DNA from: Podospora pseudocomata
Taxonomy: Eukaryota; Ascomycota; Sordariomycetes; Sordariales; Podosporaceae
Reading direction: 5' to 3'
DNA: 64,000 nt
Assembly: GCF_035222375.1 (NCBI RefSeq)
Contig: NC_085891.1
Span: 868,001 to 932,000, forward strand
Shown: positions 55,125-64,000 of the stretch, in pieces
Numbering within the stretch: position 1 is the stretch's first letter
Layout: every line of letters starts with the position of its first letter
The notes under the pieces: model-generated
What the model was told of the DNA's origin: nothing
Database searches by the model: none
The model's input: the letters and a program-made list of their open reading frames with translations, nothing else
Made by a program: the position numbers and the translations under genes

Positions 55125-57001
55125 ATGATACCCTTCATAAACGCGCGTATGGACGCCCCCTCCGGATGAGTTGTGGGTGTCGGTTTGCTGACGTCGTCTG
55201 TCTTTTATAGCATTCGTTTGGTTAGCCGACAGGATCGGCGCTGGCCCAGATGAGTGTACGTTTGTTCTCTATAATAGTTCTGAGCTCCAAAATCGTATGA
55301 TTGCTCTGGGTGCTAACGTCGTGCGGAACAGTAAAACTCGTCTTCTCCTTCCTCCTATCGTATCCTCTCGCCGGCCTCCTAAAAAGAGTTCCCGATGCGC
55401 GGCCCGAGTTCAAAAACCTCTTCTCGATTTCGATCTCGTTATTCTACCTCGTCGGACTGTTCGACCTCTGGGATGGCCTCCGGACGATTTTGATCTCTGC
55501 GATCGGGACATATGCCATCGCGAAATACCTGCGGGGCTCGCCGTACATGCCATGGGTCGGCTTCGTTTTTTTGATGGGCCACATGAGCGTCAACCACATT
55601 GCGCGCCAGCAAGCCAACAGCCCCCGTTCAGTCGACATCACGGGCGCCCAAATGGTCGCGGTCATGAAGCTCAGCGCCTTTTGCTGGAACGTGGCTGATG
55701 GCGTTCTTCCCGAGGCCGACCTCTCCGACTTTCAGAAAGACAGACGCCTCGTGGAGCTCCCTAGTCTCCTCAACTATGCGGGCTATGTCTTCTTCTTCCC
55801 CAGCATGCTCATCGGTCCCGCATTTGATTTTGTTGAGTACCGCAGGTGGCTTGACACTACCATGTTTGAGGTGCCGGCCAATGTTGATCCGTCCAAGAAG
55901 CCGCCTACCCGTCGCAAGCGCAAAATTCCCCGCAGTGGGACTCCCGCCATGAAGAAACTAGCCCTTGGTTTGATCTGGACCTTTTCGTTCCTCAAGCTAT
56001 CCGCCCACTACTACCCCGAGGTGCTTTTGGAGGATAAGTTTGTGATGTATGGGTTCCTCCGCCGGCTGGTGGTGCTGCACATGGTTGGCTTCACCGCGCG
56101 CTGCAAGTACTATGGTGTCTGGACCATGACAGAGGGCGCGTGCATTCTGGCTGGCCTGGGTTTTAAGGGTGTCGACCCCAAGACTGGAAAAGTGTCTTGG
56201 GACAGGCTCCGGAATATCGACCCTTGGGAGGTGGAGTTTGCACAGAACACGAGGGGGTACTTGGGGGCGTGGAACATCAATACTAATCAGTGGTTGAGGA
56301 ACTACGTCTACCTGCGGGTCACGCCTAGGGGGAAGAAGCCTGGTTTTAGGGCTAGTTTGGCTACTTTTACGACCTCGGCTTTCTGGCATGGGTTTTATCC
56401 TGGGTATTATCTGTCGTTTGTGCTGGCGAGTTTTATTCAGACTGTTGCGAAGAGTATGTTTTCTTGTTTCGCCTGTTTGTTTCATTAACTCAAGCTAATT
56501 ATTTTGTCTGCAGAACTCCGCCGTTTCTTCCGCCCCTTCTTCCTCGACCCCAAGACTCAGCAGCCCCTTCCCTCCAAGAAGCTTTACGATTTCGCCTCTT
56601 GGATCACGACCCAGCTCACGTTTTCGTACGCGGCCGCTCCGTTTCTGATTCTGTCCTTTTCGGGCTCGGTTACGGTTTGGGCGAGGGTGTATTTCTACGC
56701 CGTGGTTGGGACACTGGTCTTGATGGGCTTCTTTGCTTCCCCCGGAGTCAAGGTTGTGAAGAAGGCGCTGGAGCAGCGAAATGCCAAGGCGGGGGTTGTG
56801 ACTGATAAGAAGAGCGGGGATTTGAAGAGGACGGCGAGCACGGACAGTCTCAGCTCGAGCAGGGAGCCGGTGATGGGGATTTCGGCGGATATGGAGGAGG
56901 AGCTGGATGAAATGGTTAGGGAGGTGAAGAGGGAGGTTGAGGTTAGGAGGGCGAGGAGTAGGGAGAATAGTTTGGTGAAGGATATGAAGAAGGCGATGTA
57001 G
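55125..57001 (+). CDS. ALE1: MBOAT lysophospholipid acyltransferase (ALE1-like)
   Basis: ER membrane-bound O-acyltransferase that reacylates lysophospholipids in the Lands cycle. Exons are 55125-55146, 55211-55255, 55332-56453 and 56514-57001 (558 aa). The first exon is only 22 nt. Spliced, the start reads MIPFINAPFVWLADRIGAGP, then DELKLVFSFLLSYPLAGLLK, as in fungal relatives. About ten hydrophobic segments are visible. MBOAT residues: the Asn in NINTNQWLRNYVYLRV and the catalytic His in FWHGFYPGYY at about residue 375. Other blocks: VMKLSAFCWNVADG, GYVFFFPSMLIGPAFDFVEY and RCKYYGVWTMTEGACILAGL. The C-tail is cytosolic and charged, ending KDMKKAM. Next to MMM1 it puts two ER lipid-homeostasis genes side by side, which may be chance. 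Confidence 0.95.
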
Positions 57002-58472
57002 GTGGTGGGTTTGAAAGGGGGAATATATTGGGGGAAGGAGGAGTGTGTAGATAGGAAAGGAGGACGGAGGTTGATATATCCATTTTGTGTGATTTGTTGA
57101 AGCATGGCGATGGGACAGGGTCAATGGGTAGATTGTGTGCTTTATCTATTCCTTTGCTGGCTACATGGTAAGGGGAGATTTTGCTGTTGAATATATGGGT
57201 TGCAAGAGACGTCAACTGGGTTATGAAGTATGTTCAAGAGTATTCTAGGTCTTTAAATGATCATTGAGTCCTTTGGCAGATGGGGAATGATAGTCACAAA
57301 CCGCACACGCTCGGTCGCTGGGCTGTTCGAGGTTTTTCGTGGACGATGTCGAGGAAGACAGCCCACAAGTCAGGCCACTGCCATTGACACGATATAAACA
57401 ACAAAAATCTCGACCACGTAATCTAGATATTTATTGGGTAGAGAGATTTTCCATCGATCACTGGACACTTTCCAGAGCACATCAGATAAAAATATGACCC
57501 TGATAAAAAATGTTTTTGCATTACGTTTCGCACATGACTATCGTAATACTGCATAATCTTTCGCAGCTTCTTTCTTCCCCCTTTCCCCCAGCTGCCAAAC
57601 CCGCCGCCGCCCCCTTTCCAACACCTCCTCCCTATCTTCCAAGGGAGGGTAAGGAGGGAAGTAGCTAACCAGAAAACAAGGTTTAAAAACTAAGTAATAA
57701 GTATAGGGTGCCGTTGTAAATAACTTTCTCCCCCAATAAATGATGATGGTAATACAGACGATAAGAAAGAAAAAGCAGGCTTTGTGTGTAAAGTATGTGT
57801 ATACTTCCCGTCTTTGCTCGCCAACCGCCAGAAAATAATCCCTTTCGCCCCGACTCCCATAATGGCATTTGGAAATCCCAAAAAAAAAAAGCAAACAAGG
57901 CAAAAAAAACGACGGGGTATCTCCGATTGTTCGTTGTTGTTCAAAAACGCCCGCCCGGTCTTCTCTTGGCTCTTCCACCTGTGCTGTAGCACGAGGATGT
58001 ACATGATAAATAAATGATAGTAACGACACGTTTGAAAAAAGATATGAAGCGAAATCTTGAAAAAGAAAATTCGTTGGCTGCGAAAAAAAAAAAAAAGGAA
58101 ATGGGCTGCCAAAAAGGCATCTCATTAATCCGTCAAGATAAAGAAAGAAAAAACCCAATGCTCTATTTTGAGGTTGCAACGTCAAAAAAGAAACCGTCAG
58201 GCATTAAGTGTTTGTGCTGTCGTCGAAGCTGTCGTAGAAATTCGTTCCGGTAGATGTTTGTATATGTGCTGAGATGGGCCTGGAAAAATGCCCGAATCGT
58301 TGTGACCGTGTGTTTGGTCGAGGTTGGTCCAATCCAGGTGAGTGGATGGATGTACAGCGCACGTGCGAGTGTATGTGGTAGGTTTGTAAAGATTGTGTAG
58401 TGGTCGGGGCCCTGGGTAGGGCATAGTGATATTTGTGTATGATTGTGAGTGAGTGATTAATGTGATGAGTTT
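57002..58472. other. 3' region between convergent ALE1 and serine-rich gene
   Basis: 1.47 kb between two stop codons, with many short A-runs (for example 57889-57912 and 58083-58096). The minus-strand ORF 57538-58185 is open for 215 codons, but its Phe/Tyr-rich composition is what antisense of A/T-rich DNA gives. No gene is supported. Confidence 0.45.
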
Positions 58473-61238
58473 CTATGGCGAGTTTTGTCCCCATCCTTGC
58501 TGAACACCAACAACGGCCAGGGCGATGATGGCGCCGATGATGAGAAGACCGACAACCGACATGATCCGGTTCAGGTTCCTCCACCACCGCACAGCTTCAA
58601 ATCTCCTCTCGTCTCCAGCTTGGGGCTGGTAACGGTATTCGGGCTGCTTCTCTCCCTTTTCGAGAGAGTACCGCTGGGGCAGTGGCAAGAGAGCTCCGGC
58701 CATCCAGGCGAATGGGAAGATGAAGCCAATGATGAAGAGCACCACCTGAATGTTCCGCTTGCCCATCAAACTGGTATCGGCCGACCAGTTGATGCTGGGT
58801 GGGTCCCACATGCTGTAGCGGCTGGCGCGTCGATCTTGACGAAGATGTGGGGACCAGATGCTGGATGTCTTCTGGCGCAATGTTCTGAATACGTTATAGT
58901 CTTGGGCAGGTGCTTGTGAGATACCCATCTCCGATTGTCCGAAAAAGGGATGGTCGCCGGGGACTTCTCTCGCGCGTTTCCTGGGGCTGTAGATATTAGG
59001 TGGGAACTGCTCGTCGGTGGGTGAATCCCCGTCGTTGTAGAATCTTGAGCTGCCCGGCCTGCTACCGCTTTCCGAGATAGACATGAAAGAAGGAGACCTT
59101 CCGAGCCAGCGTCTTTCGCCCGATCCATAGTAGACCTTGGCCCAGGCGGGAACCTCGGAAGTGAAGCTGTTTCCACGAGAACGGGAGCTACCGCTGGAGT
59201 GAAGGCCTCTGCTGGAACTGTTGGTGGTGGTAAAGTAACTCGAGAGCGCTGCCCTGGAGGGTCTGTGCTCCAGGTCCGCAATTCCATCTCCGTGCTCGTC
59301 CTGATCACGCACCATGCGGATCTGTGGACTCGCTCTTGACAAGCTCGGCTGCGGTCGGTGAAGAGAATCGCTCCCTGAGCTGGTATTGGCGCCTTCTTCC
59401 AGTTGGCCAGCGATGGACGAGGAGACACTGGGCATCTGACGGCTGTGCATGGAGCTGACCCATCCGGCGCTACTGCGACGACGGTGATGGCCGCCGGAGG
59501 ACTCGGATAATGGCGAAACAGACCGGGTAGGCATTGGGCTGCTTTCAACTTCGCTTTCAGACTGGACGGTGGAGAGCTGTGAACTCCATTGATGGGGAGT
59601 CGCGGTAATCATCGAGACCGATGGTCCTTGTGTGTTGGAACTCTCAGGCCTGGAGGAGGATCCTGTGGTTGGTGGCGCCAACCATGAGGGTAGCTGCGGA
59701 CTACTCGATTCACCTCCACGCGCGGCCCGAGGGGACAGCAGCCCAAGGTTGACGGTAACTGGAGGCACCAACAACGCCGGCTCCGGCTTGCCAATAACAG
59801 AACCGACGCTCTTCAAGGAGTGGACAGAATTAGTGCGCGAGCGAAGGTTCTCACGAGACCGTTGCTTGTAGTATCCAAAGTTTTCGTACGACTTCTTCTT
59901 CGCTGGCCTGAGCGGCGCGACTCGCAAGCTTTCCTGGGAATAGCTTGGACGAGGCTTCTTCGCTACGACGATGACAGATCCGGATGGCGACGGTGACGCC
60001 TCGCCATGGACGACGTAGTTATCGTTCTCCCCTGTTGACGAAGAGGCTGAGGATGCCAATGGGCTATTCTTGAAAGCAGGGGCCGGGGAAGCTTCACCCA
60101 AGACCTCCCAGTTGGAGGTGCCGGGTCGGTTGAAAAGGAGACTGTCGTTGGACTCTTGAGCAGGCGATGAGCCGGGACCGTAGACCTTGTAGTTCGTGCT
60201 CACGGAGACAGTATCGATGCTTTGGTCGGACACAGCAGACGTAAAAGACGTCTTCGACACGATCGTCTTGGGCGGCTTGGTGGGTGTCACCTCTTCCTCC
60301 TTGCCGGTAGGGTCTTCAATCAGTGGGGAGAGAGGTCTGTCGGAGGGTAGCGAGTCTGCTGGAGGCTCCTTGATGGCGGGGGGCTCGGGCGTCTGGGCTA
60401 CCTTTCGCAGGCCACCGACCATGCGGTAGTTCCAAGGGGACGAAGAGGATGCAGGATTAGGATCTTCAGCTAAGTGTATGGTTGAAGAGCCCGGAGATGA
60501 GAGTGCAGGAGAGGGCGGCTCAGATGGTGTGTGATCCGGGATGAAGGTGCTTACACCCGTCATGGGGGTCTCTGAGCGACTCTCGGCCCACGAGAGGATT
60601 GAAGGCCGTTCATGCGTGCTCGATCTGGACGCATATGACAGGGTAGGGGAAATAAGGCTGTCGCGTGCTGGGAGCGGACTGGGCGTGACAGAGGACTCTG
60701 CTTCTGGGTCATTGCGGACAAGGGTGAAGGTCTTGTCAGGGTTGGTGATGATGATGGTGCGTCGTCTGGAAGGGGCCCTTGACGAGGACCTGGACCTGGT
60801 GGTAGTTTGGGATGACCCAGCTGGGGATGGCGACTCGCTTACGCGGGAAGATCGAGTCGATGTAGGATATGTCGTGATGTTGGGCGAATCTTCAGACGCT
60901 TGGCCCACCCCCGAGGGGCTGACCAAGGGTTTCATGCCTGAAACCCTTTCACTCCTCCCCCGCTCCAATGGGGCACCCGCATTTGTCACCTCTGCAAGCC
61001 CGCTGCTCCTGCTCCTCGAGTGTCCAACAAGTCGGATGGTCTGATCGCTGCTTCGGTTGGAATTGCGGCTTGGTGCATTGTCGCGCAGTGAGAGCTGGCT
61101 TGGCGCGCGCTCATCGCCATCGATTCTCGGCGGCGTATATGGGACGAGACGGATACCGGACTTGGTGGCGCTCTCTGATTTTGATCGCTCATGGAGCGGT
61201 GTTGATGGCGGGCCATGTCGGCTGTCGGGCGCCGACAT
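58473..61238 (-). CDS. Serine-rich protein with two C-terminal membrane segments, function unknown
   Basis: Single exon, 921 aa; I do not recognise a named family, although proteins of this layout are common in filamentous fungi. Residues 1-720 are Ser/Pro/Arg-rich and probably disordered, with many basic RSS/RxxS phosphorylation-like sites (SRSSSRAPSRRRTIIITNPD). There are islands of order, for example TFTLVRNDPEAESS. Repeated NYKVYGPGSSPAQESNDS-like motifs recur: WNYRMVGG, TNYKVYGPG, SNWEVLGEASPAP and DNYVVHGEASPSP share the frame (N)(Y/W)xVxGxxSP. The C-terminal 100 residues are well ordered: MWDPPSINWSADTSLMGKRN, a membrane segment at about 829-852 (VVLFIIGFIFPFAWMAGALL), a polar loop, RRFEAVRWWRNLNRIMS, and a second segment at about 893-913. 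A tail-anchored scaffold at a membrane is a reasonable inference. Confidence 0.8.
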   Translation of the reverse strand: MSAPDSRHGPPSTPLHERSKSESATKSGIRLVPYTPPRIDGDERAPSQLSLRDNAPSRNSNRSSDQTIRLVGHSRSRSSGLAEVTNAGAPLERGRSERVSGMKPLVSPSGVGQASEDSPNITTYPTSTRSSRVSESPSPAGSSQTTTRSRSSSRAPSRRRTIIITNPDKTFTLVRNDPEAESSVTPSPLPARDSLISPTLSYASRSSTHERPSILSWAESRSETPMTGVSTFIPDHTPSEPPSPALSSPGSSTIHLAEDPNPASSSSPWNYRMVGGLRKVAQTPEPPAIKEPPADSLPSDRPLSPLIEDPTGKEEEVTPTKPPKTIVSKTSFTSAVSDQSIDTVSVSTNYKVYGPGSSPAQESNDSLLFNRPGTSNWEVLGEASPAPAFKNSPLASSASSSTGENDNYVVHGEASPSPSGSVIVVAKKPRPSYSQESLRVAPLRPAKKKSYENFGYYKQRSRENLRSRTNSVHSLKSVGSVIGKPEPALLVPPVTVNLGLLSPRAARGGESSSPQLPSWLAPPTTGSSSRPESSNTQGPSVSMITATPHQWSSQLSTVQSESEVESSPMPTRSVSPLSESSGGHHRRRSSAGWVSSMHSRQMPSVSSSIAGQLEEGANTSSGSDSLHRPQPSLSRASPQIRMVRDQDEHGDGIADLEHRPSRAALSSYFTTTNSSSRGLHSSGSSRSRGNSFTSEVPAWAKVYYGSGERRWLGRSPSFMSISESGSRPGSSRFYNDGDSPTDEQFPPNIYSPRKRAREVPGDHPFFGQSEMGISQAPAQDYNVFRTLRQKTSSIWSPHLRQDRRASRYSMWDPPSINWSADTSLMGKRNIQVVLFIIGFIFPFAWMAGALLPLPQRYSLEKGEKQPEYRYQPQAGDERRFEAVRWWRNLNRIMSVVGLLIIGAIIALAVVGVQQGWGQNSP

Positions 61239-63678
61239 GGCTCCGGAATGTTGGGTGAGACGGCCGGCGTGCGGGGCCGGGAGGCTCTCGATCCGTCGGG
61301 TCCGGTTGTGAATTCAGAAAGTGGACAGTCAGATCTCCATAACCGTTTCATACGCACAGTCCGGAATGGAAGGAGGCCAAAAAGAAGAAAAAAAATCAGA
61401 CGTCGTCGCGAAAACGTGGTCGAGTGGCGTGTTTCTTTTGAAGATGAAGGGTACCCTGTCTTGAGATTGTGTTCGCGCGCGAGTGACGTACGCTGGGTTC
61501 CTGGTCGTGATGCGTTCAGGGAGTATACTGGGAAAAATGATTCAGCTCAGCAAGGCGGGTGATCGGGCGGGCGGGCGAAGGCGATGGAGCCTGTGTCGGT
61601 GCGATAAAAATTAAATGTCAAAGTTGCAAAAAGAGTGCGTTGAAGAGAATCGAAGAAGAAACGACTGGCTAAGGTTGGATTCAAAAGAGGGTGGGTGGTG
61701 GTAGGTAGAATATTCAGGCCGGAAGCTTAGAGCATTGTGAAGTGGTGGTGGGATGGCGAGACAGCGGCGTCTGGTCAGAAAAGCTTGAAGCACCGGGATC
61801 CAATAGGTGCAATGCTATCCCGAAGAGTTGAAGGCGGGAGTATGCGACCCAAAAGAAGGACGGCCGGACAAGGCGGCTACGGCTACGGCTGCTCTCTCTC
61901 CTCCACGCGACACAAGAGGTCGCCACGGGCCGTGGGGGTGGGTGGTGAGAGGTTCGTGGGTGAGAGGGAAAAAAGGATGGAACGGGAGTTGGCCGGAATG
62001 GAGGGTACCTCCAAGATGAGAGAGAGTGTGTGTTGCGGAGTCGCGGAGGTGGATGGTGGTCGCAATTAGAGATTGGATGATACGGAGTACTGAGACGAAA
62101 AAAAAGAGCTGAGTATGCCGCCGATTGGTTCGCTGGCCAGCGTCAGTTTTGCTATGCAGCATTCAGGAGCTGCCATCTCAACGAACAGCGGACGAGAACC
62201 AGAAATGCCCAAGACAGTGGGCGACACCGCTTGACCGCTGGAAAGTTTCCAGAACAAGGCTGAGAGTTTAATTTCGCGTACCCACTCTCTGCAGCGCTGT
62301 GATAGGGTGAAAGCCATCGCTACCGGTCGCTAACTGTCCCAATTCGACCTAGCCAGCGTCCGTCCGGCCTGGGGTTTCTTCCATTCTGGGGTCAACGGGG
62401 CTGTGTCACGCAACATCGAGGCTAGCGTTTCGACGTCTTGATCTTCAACCTCGCCAAACGAGCTTCGTTGAAACTTTGGCTTGGTCGGGAGGAACGATGA
62501 TGCCCTCCCACCGACACTTCTGGGCCGGTGATGTTGCAACCAAGCTCGGGGCGGCCGGCGAGTGGTGCCAACTCTCCGCTCTGTCCTCTGCAGCCATGTC
62601 CCCTGCATCATCCCTCGCCTGCTGTCATCAAAACATCAACAAGATGATGGCCGTCGATGGTGTTTGATAGCTGACACAATGGCTGCACCTGTGCCCAAGA
62701 ACACTCGCTGCAATTGCTCTGTGGCGCCGGCGAGTGCCACGGCAGCACAGGCCGAATCCCTTCACTGACACCTGCAACACTGCAGCATCTGCAGTTTGTC
62801 ACATTGCCTACTGCGGGCAGAATGGAGCCTGGGATACGTGTTCGACGGTGGTGAGCGACTGTGGAAAGGCCAGATGCAATCGAGATGCGGCTGTCGGGCT
62901 CGGCAGGGGACGCGCCTACTACTGTGGATGTGTTAATTAAACTGTTATGCAAAACAGACAAGCGCGTACCTGATTCGTGTCTAGTTCGCGTTCAATTTGT
63001 GCATTTATGCCGACTACGGCCTTTCATAAAGCTTTACAATGAGCAGCTCAATGCTTCAGAAGTTACAAACAAAAAAAGATAGAAAGTGATGTGAAAGAAC
63101 TGTCAGACTTGCCATGCACAATCTAAGCATTGTTCCGAGGACACAATTAAAGCTAATGCAATAACATGTCGGCTTAAACAAAAGGAATGCAACGTAGAAA
63201 AAGGCAGCTTAACGAATTCCGGTAGTCCCGCAACTGTGTCAAGCTTTGAGTATAGCACAACTCCAACCAACAACAAACTCCCCGCCTTCCTGGTCCTGGG
63301 AGGAAGTATCGTGGGCAAATCCCAGATGCAGCGTCGAATAAAGACCTCTAAAAATAAGAAGAAGGAGGCGGTTGTTAATCGATCGGGACACACACGGAAC
63401 CCACCACACCCACGCGACGATTCGGTGGAGCAAAAAACGCGAGCATCTTCCTTCCCGTCCGTCTGGGAAAGTTTGACAGAAACCCAAGAGTTTGCTTGGC
63501 GATTGACGATTCTTGAAACGGGACCCGATTCGGCAGCCCATCGTCTCACAAGCATTGATCAACAGCCGCAGCCGCGCGCTTTCCCCTGACGAGCGTCTAA
63601 GCAGGAGGCGCACTCTCACAGCCTGACGTTACTACTCAAACAGTCAGCAGGCCAGGCTTGTATAATCACAAAATCAAG
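61239..63678. other. 2.4 kb divergent intergenic region, serine-rich gene / RCE1
   Basis: No supported gene. A minus-strand ORF at 62330-62611 ends in protein-like sequence (see findings) but has no recognised domain. An A-run at 61384-61395 and a GGGCGGGCGGGCG tract at 61565-61577 lie in the part near the serine-rich gene's start. Confidence 0.4.
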
Positions 63679-64000
63679 ATGCCAGCTCTTGGAGAAGTGC
63701 TCAAAAAGTTCAACCCCTGGCACAAGGGTACTTTACCACCCCACCCCCCAACCCATCTCACGTCACACAAGATATCTGACACCGTCTCACAGAGGAAGAG
63801 CCCCTACCACCACCCTTCACAGCTTCGACAGCCTACCTGCTGTTGGCCCTCTACGCCCTCATCTACTTCATCCCCTTCTACCTCTCCCCCACCACCCGGC
63901 CATCGCCCACCCTCTCCCGCGATGCCCCCTCGGTGATCCGAGCCCGGATCCGTTCCGTCTCCCTGTCCTGTGCCATCTGCACACTCACCACCTCCCTAAT
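63679..64000 (+). CDS. RCE1: CAAX prenyl protease 2 (RCE1), 5' part only
   Basis: ER membrane protease that removes the last three residues of prenylated CAAX proteins such as Ras and a-factor. Exon 1 is 63679-63727 (MPALGEVLKKFNPWHK). A 65-bp intron with acceptor TCTCACAG follows, and exon 2 runs from 63793 past the right edge. Exon 2 begins EEEPLPPFTASTAYLLLALY, with the first membrane segment ALIYFIPFYL, then the fungal RCE1 signature LSPTTRPSPTLSRDAPSVIR followed by ARIRSVSLSCAICTLTTSL. The catalytic glutamate and histidines lie beyond the window. The assignment rests on the recalled SPTTRPSPTLSRDAPSVI block, so it is likely but not certain. A stretch of plus-strand ORF through the intron is a shadow in another frame. 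Confidence 0.82.

Noticed and set aside
57538-58185. 215-codon minus-strand ORF rich in Phe and Tyr
   Set aside because: The composition comes from A-rich plus-strand DNA; no domain or splice evidence supports it.
1-64000. tRNA, 5S rRNA, CRISPR array or biosynthetic cluster
   Set aside because: I looked for B-box-like GGTTCGAATCC, 5S-like sequence, regular spacer arrays and PKS/NRPS/terpene genes by eye and found none. A covariance-model search would be needed to exclude small RNA genes.

Overview
The window is nuclear DNA from a filamentous ascomycete, most likely a sordariomycete and probably Sordariales. The basis is the set of encoded proteins (an exocyst Sec15, Mmm1, Mei2, Nup82, Hap5, Fcf2 and Pik1, all of filamentous-fungal type), many introns of about 50-80 bp with CTAAC/CTGAC-like branch sites near the acceptor, and gene spacing of 0.2-3.6 kb on both strands. 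It is an ordinary euchromatic housekeeping region. I see no biosynthetic gene cluster, no intact mobile element, no CRISPR array, and no tRNA or 5S rRNA gene that I can support.

Layout, left to right. 1-684 (-) nuclear cap-binding subunit CBP20, running off the left edge. 1132-3862 (+) nucleoporin NUP82. 5342-6946 (+) proline/serine-rich protein of unknown function. An empty 3.6 kb stretch with perfect inverted repeats follows. 10542-13736 (-) phosphatidylinositol 4-kinase PIK1. 14503-16594 (-) methionine-permease-type amino acid transporter with an apparent 3-nt micro-exon. 19047-21754 (-) six-exon unknown protein. 23115-24257 (-) NC2-alpha/BUR6-like histone-fold corepressor with a long Gln/Pro extension. 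25580-26961 (-) HSL-type alpha/beta hydrolase. 27348-29171 (-) D-xylulokinase. 30158-33175 (+) SUN-like SLP1 homologue.

33851-36531 (-) MEI2 homologue with eleven exons. A 3.2 kb low-gene region follows, carrying a diverged ~169-bp tandem repeat, an 18-bp palindrome and a purine-rich repeat. 39769-42576 (+) SEC15. 43262-44438 (-) HAP5/NF-YC. 45576-46452 (+) FCF2. 47032-49113 (+) mitochondrial ribosomal protein uS10m with a very long Ala/Glu/Pro-rich insert. 49309-50634 (-) mitochondrial tryptophanyl-tRNA synthetase. 50878-52698 (-) VPS45. 53091-54403 (+) MMM1. 55125-57001 (+) ALE1-type MBOAT lysophospholipid acyltransferase. 58473-61238 (-) serine-rich membrane protein of unknown function. 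63679-64000 (+) first part of the CAAX protease RCE1.

The genes do not form one pathway. Loose themes are membrane traffic and contact sites (PIK1, SEC15, VPS45, MMM1, ALE1), transcription through histone-fold proteins (NC2-alpha, HAP5), RNA handling (CBP20, MEI2, FCF2) and mitochondrial translation (uS10m, MSW1). I did not find a convincing new multi-gene system. The most unusual things are at the RNA and DNA level: the 3-nt micro-exon, a GC-AG intron in CBP20, in-frame or overlapping splice choices in three genes, four helically phased repeats between the xylulokinase and SLP1 genes, and the ~169-bp tandem array upstream of MEI2. Exon boundaries were set by eye from splice consensus, frame and protein similarity recalled from memory; no database search was run.
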